Source of the DNA: an uncultured Actinomycetes bacterium
Lineage (GTDB): Bacteria > Actinomycetota > Actinomycetes > Nanopelagicales > Nanopelagicaceae
Assembly: GCA_903850565.1 (NCBI GenBank)
Contig: CAINLV010000041.1
Coordinates: forward strand, 1 to 57,782
Reading direction: 5' to 3'
DNA: 57,782 nucleotides
This document shows, piece by piece, positions 52,552-57,782 of this stretch. Below the pieces are notes generated by a model. That model made no database searches, was not told the origin of the DNA, and saw only the letters and a program-made list of their open reading frames with translations. Position 1 is the stretch's first letter. Each line of letters opens with the position of its first letter. Position numbers and translations under genes: made by a program.

Positions 52552-54569
52552 TCTTTCTTTATGGTTCTGATCTTATGGGAGGAAGTGACGGCAATCGAGC
52601 CATCGCGGTCGGTGCGATAAATGGCCACGCCGCGAACCGTAAGCGCAGCCAGGGTATTGAGCGCCGGATGACCATAGGGGTTTCCCGTGCCAACGCTGAT
52701 GAGCGCTATCTTCGGAGCAAGTAGGTCCAGTAGTGGTAGATATTGATAAGTCGATCCATGATGGGCGACCTTGAGAATGTCCACCGGATGAAGACCCAAA
52801 TCTTGAGAGATTACTTCCTGCGCTGGTGGTTCAATATCCCCCGCCGCGAAAACTGTGACTTCGCCAACCTGGATTAACAAGGCGACGCTTGCATTATTGA
52901 CCGCCGAACCATCTCCCGGCACGGTGGCCATTTTCCTGGTGGTCACGGACGGCCAAAGAACGTGAATTCTCACATCTGTCGAAGTCGCGTTGGAGTTATT
53001 GAAGGTAAAAGTTTGACCGGAGTGGACAACGCTAACTGGCAACGATTTAAGGGTGGCCATGGTGACTGAGTAATCGGTCGCAGGTTCTGGAAGATTACTT
53101 ATCCAAACTCTTTGCACGTGGCGATTATGCAGAACTCCTGTGAGGCCAAAAACATGATCGGCATGAAAATGGGTTAGAACCAAGAGCGGGATATCCATTA
53201 TCCCTAACCGGTTTAGACATACATTAATTTTCGCTGGATCTGGTCCAGTATCAATAACAATCGCTTGGTGATTGCCCAGGTTTATAACTGAACCATCACC
53301 TTGGCCAACATCGCAACTTACAAAAATCCAATCGGGACCAGGCCAGGGCGTGAATGGAAGAACTACGAATCCAATAATTACCAAACCTAAACCGAAAGAA
53401 ATAATTTTCCTTCTTCGCACGATTGAAAGAAAGAAAATAATGACTAGAACAATTCCAAAAATATTCTTCGGAAAAAGGAGTAAGGGAAGTTGGGCACCAA
53501 ACTTTGCTACCCATGCAATCCATGCACTTCCTGGCGAAATTAATATCAAACATAAATGAGTAATGGATGGAAGAAATCCAGCCAGTAGCGCTGCAGCAAG
53601 ACCCACAACTGTAATTGGAGCAACTACCAAGCCCACGGCTATATTGGCGGGCAAAGTGACCAATGAAAATTGACCGGATATCCCAATGATGATGGGCATG
53701 CAGAATAATGTTGCTGATAGTGGGATAGCTACCATTTCCGTCGCAAATCCAAGATATGGTCGCAATTTTTCGTTGATACGTGGCGACATCAAAATGATTC
53801 CTGAAGTTGCAGCAACGGAAAGTGCAAATCCTGGATCAGTTGCTTGAAGTGGGTCCATTAAGAGAAGTACAGAAATTGCAAGCCCTAGCGAGGGAATGGA
53901 AGATGCTCGCTGACCGTGAGCTTTGGAAAATAAAATTGTTGCCGTCATGATGCATGCTCTTAGTACTGATGGCGATGGCCTGACTAAGACAATGAACCCT
54001 GCTAAAACCACCGCTGTAAGCAAAATCCGAGCACGCTTATTGGGCAAGAACCATTGCAAGAACCACAGTAGGAATTCGGCGATAATGGCAAAATTAGCTC
54101 CGCTTACTGCAGTCAGGTGAGAAAGTCCGCACCGGCGCATATTGGATTGAAAGTCTTGACCTTCCAGCGAAGTGTCACCGATAACCAAACCGGGGATCAG
54201 CGAACCTCCTGCCCCAGAAATCTTGGTGGCACTTCTTCTAAAATTGGCACGAATATCCGCGCTCCACTTATCCAGCCGTGATGCCGCAACGACCAGGCGA
54301 CATGGTTGGGTCAATGAAAAGTAGGCCGAATACTTTCGATCACTTGAAGCAAATAACTTTCCCGTACATGAAATTCGCTCTCCCAGAATTACCGGAAAAG
54401 AGCGACGGCTAAATATCCGTATGGGAGTTCTAGCGTGCGAAGAAATTTTCCCCACTGTGATCTGCTCGGTTCTGGCCTTAACGGAATACTGCCCTGCGCG
54501 AAGATGGGAGCCTACGACTTTTACGGCGCTTTCAACTGGGTCACTTCTCACCGTCGCGATGATTTCCAC
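52527..54569 (-). CDS. comEC: DNA uptake channel protein ComEC/Rec2
   Basis: Inner-membrane channel for single-stranded DNA in transformation. From the first usable start (GTG 54569) it is 680 residues: an OB-like DUF4131 part, the Competence membrane domain (many TM helices) and a C-terminal metallo-beta-lactamase-like domain with LTHFHADHVFGL and KVAHHGSTYQY. The same frame remains open upstream to about 54821 and codes N-terminal TM helices but has no ATG, GTG or TTG. Either a rare start (CTG 54791), a frameshift or a truncated product must be assumed. Confidence 0.9.
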   Translation of the reverse strand: MEIIATVRSDPVESAVKVVGSHLRAGQYSVKARTEQITVGKISSHARTPIRIFSRRSFPVILGERISCTGKLFASSDRKYSAYFSLTQPCRLVVAASRLDKWSADIRANFRRSATKISGAGGSLIPGLVIGDTSLEGQDFQSNMRRCGLSHLTAVSGANFAIIAEFLLWFLQWFLPNKRARILLTAVVLAGFIVLVRPSPSVLRACIMTATILFSKAHGQRASSIPSLGLAISVLLLMDPLQATDPGFALSVAATSGIILMSPRINEKLRPYLGFATEMVAIPLSATLFCMPIIIGISGQFSLVTLPANIAVGLVVAPITVVGLAAALLAGFLPSITHLCLILISPGSAWIAWVAKFGAQLPLLLFPKNIFGIVLVIIFFLSIVRRRKIISFGLGLVIIGFVVLPFTPWPGPDWIFVSCDVGQGDGSVINLGNHQAIVIDTGPDPAKINVCLNRLGIMDIPLLVLTHFHADHVFGLTGVLHNRHVQRVWISNLPEPATDYSVTMATLKSLPVSVVHSGQTFTFNNSNATSTDVRIHVLWPSVTTRKMATVPGDGSAVNNASVALLIQVGEVTVFAAGDIEPPAQEVISQDLGLHPVDILKVAHHGSTYQYLPLLDLLAPKIALISVGTGNPYGHPALNTLAALTVRGVAIYRTDRDGSIAVTSSHKIRTIKKDWWRISWG

Positions 54570-54805
54570 CTGGCCAGCAGACCTGGCGGCCTGGTAAACC
54601 AGATTGTGGGAAATAGCAACTTCCCTGATCGCTAATCCTGCCGATCCAGCCAGCAGTGCAACAATGAGAACAACTGCTGCCCCTCGATAGAAATACCCAA
54701 GGGCAAAAACGGTTGGGATGAGGATTACGGCCCAGTTCCAGCCCCAACCAGATAAAGCCGAACCTAACCAGAGACCACAACCAATGATCAGAAGTCGAAA
54801 ATCAT
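54570..54805 (-). other. Open comEC frame upstream of its first usable start
   Basis: The comEC frame continues without stop and codes hydrophobic helices (LLIIGCGLWLGS, AVILIPTVFALGYF, AAVVLIVALLAGSAG), typical of the ComEC N-terminus. An ATG with AGGGAG (54805) is one frame off; one extra T in the following T4 run would join it in frame. Confidence 0.65.
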
Positions 54806-54820
54806 TCTCCCTCGCAGAAT

Positions 54821-55450
54821 CTAAAGGCGCACTAACGACTTTATGGCCTCATATTTTGCGGCGCCCATCCCGGAAACTTTCTGCAGGTCGGCGATAGTGA
54901 GGAAATGACCATTCTTCTTTCGGTAATCGATAATTCGCGCAGCCATGACTGGACCAATTCCGGGCAAAGTATCCAACTGGGCCAGCGTTGCCGAGTTGAT
55001 GTGGACAATTCCATTGGATTTTTGCGTACTGATTTTTGATTTGGATTGCGCCGCCATTGCTGGTGGCAATGGACCAACAATGATCTGCTCGCCATCATCT
55101 AAAATATGTGCCAAGTTAATGTCGGTTAAATCAACTCCCTTCCAAGCTCCCCCAGCCGCCTTGATGGCATCGATCGCTCTGGAACCAAGGGGCAGCGAAT
55201 AAACGCCGGGCTTGATTACTTTTCCAGCAATATCGACTACAACCTTTGGCGTGATGGATGGTTTCGCTGAAGGTTGAATGGATGGCTTACTTTCCACGGC
55301 AACAATTGGTAAAGAAGCAGGAGTTGCCAGCGCACTCTGCCCATGCGCTAAAAAGAAATAAAAGAGTCCAAATGCCATAGCAGCGCAGAGAACGAAAAGT
55401 AATCCTTTTCGCTGCTCCGGCGTGAATTCAGGTAGGACCGGCAGTTCCAT
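54821..55450 (-). CDS. comEA: Competence protein ComEA
   Basis: DNA receptor of the uptake machinery. The 209 residues have one membrane anchor (about 15-35, LLFVLCAAMAFGLFYFF), a Ser/Pro linker, an SLBB domain (about 70-125) and a helix-hairpin-helix DNA-binding domain (about 145-209, INSATLAQLDTLPGIGPVMAARI). It is followed by comEC. TAGTTT 6 bases before ATG indicates a leaderless transcript. Confidence 0.95.
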   Translation of the reverse strand: MELPVLPEFTPEQRKGLLFVLCAAMAFGLFYFFLAHGQSALATPASLPIVAVESKPSIQPSAKPSITPKVVVDIAGKVIKPGVYSLPLGSRAIDAIKAAGGAWKGVDLTDINLAHILDDGEQIIVGPLPPAMAAQSKSKISTQKSNGIVHINSATLAQLDTLPGIGPVMAARIIDYRKKNGHFLTIADLQKVSGMGAAKYEAIKSLVRL

Positions 55451-55456
55451 TTCCGA

Positions 55457-55462
55457 AAACTA
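55457..55462 (-). promoter_or_regulatory. Leaderless -10 hexamer for comEA-comEC
   Basis: TAGTTT then 6 bases then ATG 55450, between leuS and comEA. Confidence 0.45.
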
Positions 55463-55507
55463 ATTCAGAAAATCCAAATTACTTCTTTGTATTGAAGCAG
55501 GTGTTAA

Positions 55508-57782
55508 TTAAATAACGATGTTAACAAGTTTCGGCGCGCGCACAATTACCTTCTTCACACTTTGGTCAACTAGACCAGAACGGATCTCGACATTTTCCAT
55601 GGCCAGCGCTTCAAGTTCGGAATCTGAGATCGAAGGCGAGACTTCAATTCGGTCTCTGATTTTTCCATTGATTTGCAAGATCGCAACAACGGCATCAGCT
55701 TCTAATAAGACTGGATCAACTTCGGGGAATCCGGCCAAGGCAACTGCAGGTTGGTGTCCTAGTTTTTCCCACATCTCTTCCGCCGTGAAAGGCGCTACCA
55801 AAGAGAGAGTTAGCGCCACAACTTCGGTGGCCTCGCGAACTGCGGGATCACTGGGACCACAGCCAGAATCAACTGCTTTTCTGGTTGCGTTTACCAATTC
55901 CATTACCCGAGCAACTGCAACATTGAATCTAAAAGACTCCACTGCAAAACCAACATCGTGCAGCGTCTTATGGGTAAGTTTTCTAAGGGTCAGATCGCCT
56001 TTCGTAAAATCAACTCCAGGTTCGCTGCTGACATCTGCCGATAGTCGCCAAGCTCGATTTAAGAACTTAAGCGATCCGGTAGGAGATACATCGGCCCAAT
56101 CAATGTCATCTTCCGGCGGACCGGCGAAGACCAAAGAAAGCCGAACTGCGTCCACACCGTGAGAATCAAGTTGTTCCGAGAGAGTGACCAAGTTGCCTCG
56201 GGATTTGCTCATAGCTGAGCCATCCATCAAGACCATTCCTTGATTAAGCAATCTGGTAAACGGTTCAGTGAAATCCAACATTCCCAAATCAAAAAGTACT
56301 TTGGTAAAGAAGCGCGAATAGAGTAAATGCAAAATCGCGTGAGTAACTCCCCCGACATATTGATCGACGGGCAGCCACTGCTTCACCAATTCTTGATCGA
56401 AGGCTTTTTCGGAATCATTTGGATTGGTATAACGAAGGAAATACCACGAAGAATCAAAAAAGGTATCCATGGTGTCAGCATCTCTTCGCGCCGGACCGTG
56501 GCATTTAGGGCAAGCGATATTTACCCATTCTTCTGCTGCGCCAAGCGGTGAAGATCCCTTTGGTTTTAAATCAAGTCCTACCGCGCTAGGCAGCTCCACG
56601 GGAAGTTGCGACTGCGGTACCGGAACTTCGCCACAAGTAGGGCAATGAATAATCGGAATCGGTGTGCCCCAGAAACGTTGTCTGGAAATTAACCAATCGC
56701 GAAGCCGATAATTTTTCGCTGATTTTCCAAGTCCTCGAGCGGCTAATTCTTCGGTAACTTTTGCGATTGCCGCAGTTTTATCTAGCCCGTTGAGTGAACC
56801 AGAATTAATCAGTACGCCATCACCAGAAGTTGCGATGCCGGTGAGATTCGGGTCTTCTTCGCCGGTTTCAACAACAACCGTCACTGGCAATTTCATGGCA
56901 CGTGCAAAATCTAAGTCGCGCTGATCATGTGCAGGAACGGCCATGATTGCGCCGGTTCCATAATCGGCCAATACATAATCACTGGCCCATATTTGCAATC
57001 TTTCGCCATTAACTGGATTTATGGCGAAGCGATTGAGGAAGACTCCAGTTTTTGGCCGATCTGTTGCAAGTCGATCGATATCGGTTACCGCTTTCACCCC
57101 TTCAAGATAGGTAGTGAACTCTGGTTGAACCGCAGTGCCCGAGACTAGCTCTGATGCAAGTTCACTATCGGCAGCGACCACCATAAATGTGGCCCCATAC
57201 AAAGTATCCGGACGGGTTGTGTACACGGTTATTGGTTCTTCTCTACCTTCGATAGAAAAGACAACTTCCGCGCCAACTGAACGCCCAATCCAATTTCGCT
57301 GCATGAGCATGACCTTGTCCGGCCATTTGCCTTCCAGCTGCTCCATGTCGTCGAGCAAGCGATCTGCATAATCGGTGATCTTCAAATACCACTGGTTCAA
57401 TTTCTTCTTGGTGACCGGAGTGTCACATCGTTCACATAACCCAGCAACAACTTGTTCGTTTGCAAGAACTGTTTGATCCTTTGGACACCAATTAACTGCT
57501 GAGTCTTTTCGGTAAGCAAGACCTTTTTTATACAGTTCTAAAAAGAGCCATTGATTCCATTTGTAGTACTCAGGGTCGCTGGTGTGAAGAACTCGATCCC
57601 AGTCAAAGGAGCAGGCATAGCGGCGCATCGAGGCTTTGTGGATCGCAATATTTTCGTAGGTCCATTTACGCGGATCCGTGCCTCGCTTAATGGCGGCATT
57701 CTCGGCGGGTAATCCGAAGGAATCCCAACCCATGGGGTGCATGACATTGAAACCTTTTTGAACCCAGTAACGGGCAATTACA
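55508..57782 (-). CDS. leuS: Leucine--tRNA ligase, 5' end outside window
   Basis: Class I synthetase with an editing domain. About 758 codons are present and the start lies beyond 57782; the first visible residues ([30 protein letters not shown]) are just after the HIGH motif. The connective-peptide editing domain has [16 protein letters not shown] and a later zinc-like [16 protein letters not shown] pair. The KMSKS motif is AMSKSRGN. An ATG at 57742 is internal, not the true start. Confidence 0.98.
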   Translation of the reverse strand, partial: VIARYWVQKGFNVMHPMGWDSFGLPAENAAIKRGTDPRKWTYENIAIHKASMRRYACSFDWDRVLHTSDPEYYKWNQWLFLELYKKGLAYRKDSAVNWCPKDQTVLANEQVVAGLCERCDTPVTKKKLNQWYLKITDYADRLLDDMEQLEGKWPDKVMLMQRNWIGRSVGAEVVFSIEGREEPITVYTTRPDTLYGATFMVVAADSELASELVSGTAVQPEFTTYLEGVKAVTDIDRLATDRPKTGVFLNRFAINPVNGERLQIWASDYVLADYGTGAIMAVPAHDQRDLDFARAMKLPVTVVVETGEEDPNLTGIATSGDGVLINSGSLNGLDKTAAIAKVTEELAARGLGKSAKNYRLRDWLISRQRFWGTPIPIIHCPTCGEVPVPQSQLPVELPSAVGLDLKPKGSSPLGAAEEWVNIACPKCHGPARRDADTMDTFFDSSWYFLRYTNPNDSEKAFDQELVKQWLPVDQYVGGVTHAILHLLYSRFFTKVLFDLGMLDFTEPFTRLLNQGMVLMDGSAMSKSRGNLVTLSEQLDSHGVDAVRLSLVFAGPPEDDIDWADVSPTGSLKFLNRAWRLSADVSSEPGVDFTKGDLTLRKLTHKTLHDVGFAVESFRFNVAVARVMELVNATRKAVDSGCGPSDPAVREATEVVALTLSLVAPFTAEEMWEKLGHQPAVALAGFPEVDPVLLEADAVVAILQINGKIRDRIEVSPSISDSELEALAMENVEIRSGLVDQSVKKVIVRAPKLVNIVI

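Noticed and set aside
54541-54780. 79-codon minus-strand frame before comEC
   Set aside because: It is out of frame with comEC, Cys/Trp/Gly-rich without a domain; the adjacent frame codes proper ComEC membrane helices.
57538-57777. Alternative frame at the window end over leuS
   Set aside because: The leuS frame has clear LeuRS sequence to the last base.

Overview
This window comes from a small-genome, moderate-GC actinobacterium. GC looks to be in the high 40s per cent (by eye, not counted), intergenic gaps are very short, and stop/start overlaps of 1-4 bases are common. Gene order follows the actinobacterial core. The blocks rlmD-like/ceoB-ceoC/DUF3159/dut/DUF3093/DUF4193, smc-ftsY, rpmF-rnc-mutM, SepIVA-like/YceD, hup-leuD-leuC-IclR-tRNA-gltX and leuS-comEA-comEC-holA-rpsT-lepA-hemW-hrcA-dnaJ-rsmE-HIT-phoH-ybeY match Mycobacterium and Streptomyces synteny as I remember it. 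The GC, compactness and freshwater-type secreted proteins suggest a Nanopelagicales (acI-like, Planktophila-like) genome. That placement is inference; there is no rRNA in the window to confirm it.

Layout. 1-1361: 5' part of aconitase. 1419-6459: tRNA/rRNA uracil methyltransferase, divergent TrkA-type K+ uptake regulators, then DUF3159, dUTPase, thioesterase, DUF3093 and DUF4193. 6649-11283: acyl-ACP desaturase downstream of ffh-rpsP-khpA-rimM-trmD. 11296-15277: nitrogen control (glnD, PII, amtB) behind a GlnR-like box and an internal terminator. 15440-26034: ftsY, smc, mutM, rnc, rpmF, YceD, SepIVA-like, coaD, rsmD, recG. 26160-32535: rpmB, thiL, a stand-alone Lrp-type domain, an unknown secreted protein, ddl, gpsA, plsC and HU. 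32536-37613: the most variable part, with an orphan methyltransferase, leuCD plus IclR regulator, a HEPN/MNT toxin-antitoxin pair, and tRNA-Glu and tRNA-Gln next to gltX. 39117-57782: FAH hydrolase, degenerate cytidine-deaminase-like protein, CorC/HlyC-type protein, ybeY, phoH, HIT, rsmE, dnaJ, hrcA, DoxX-like, hemW, secreted metalloprotease, an Excalibur mini-ORF, lepA, rpsT, holA, comEC, comEA and leuS (cut by the window end).

Most of this is housekeeping: translation quality control, SRP targeting, chromosome maintenance, nitrogen sensing, leucine biosynthesis and DNA uptake. The less ordinary signals are: a recurring TANNNT hexamer 6-7 bases before start codons (14 genes), implying widespread leaderless transcription; an HTH-MNT fusion antitoxin with HEPN toxin under a palindromic operator; an unlisted Excalibur calcium-binding mini-ORF wedged between lepA and a metzincin-type protease; a comEC frame whose membrane N-terminus has no usable start codon; and a well-spaced GlnR-like box upstream of amtB. 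No CRISPR array, insertion sequence, prophage or rRNA was seen. No gap without a gene exceeds 300 bases.
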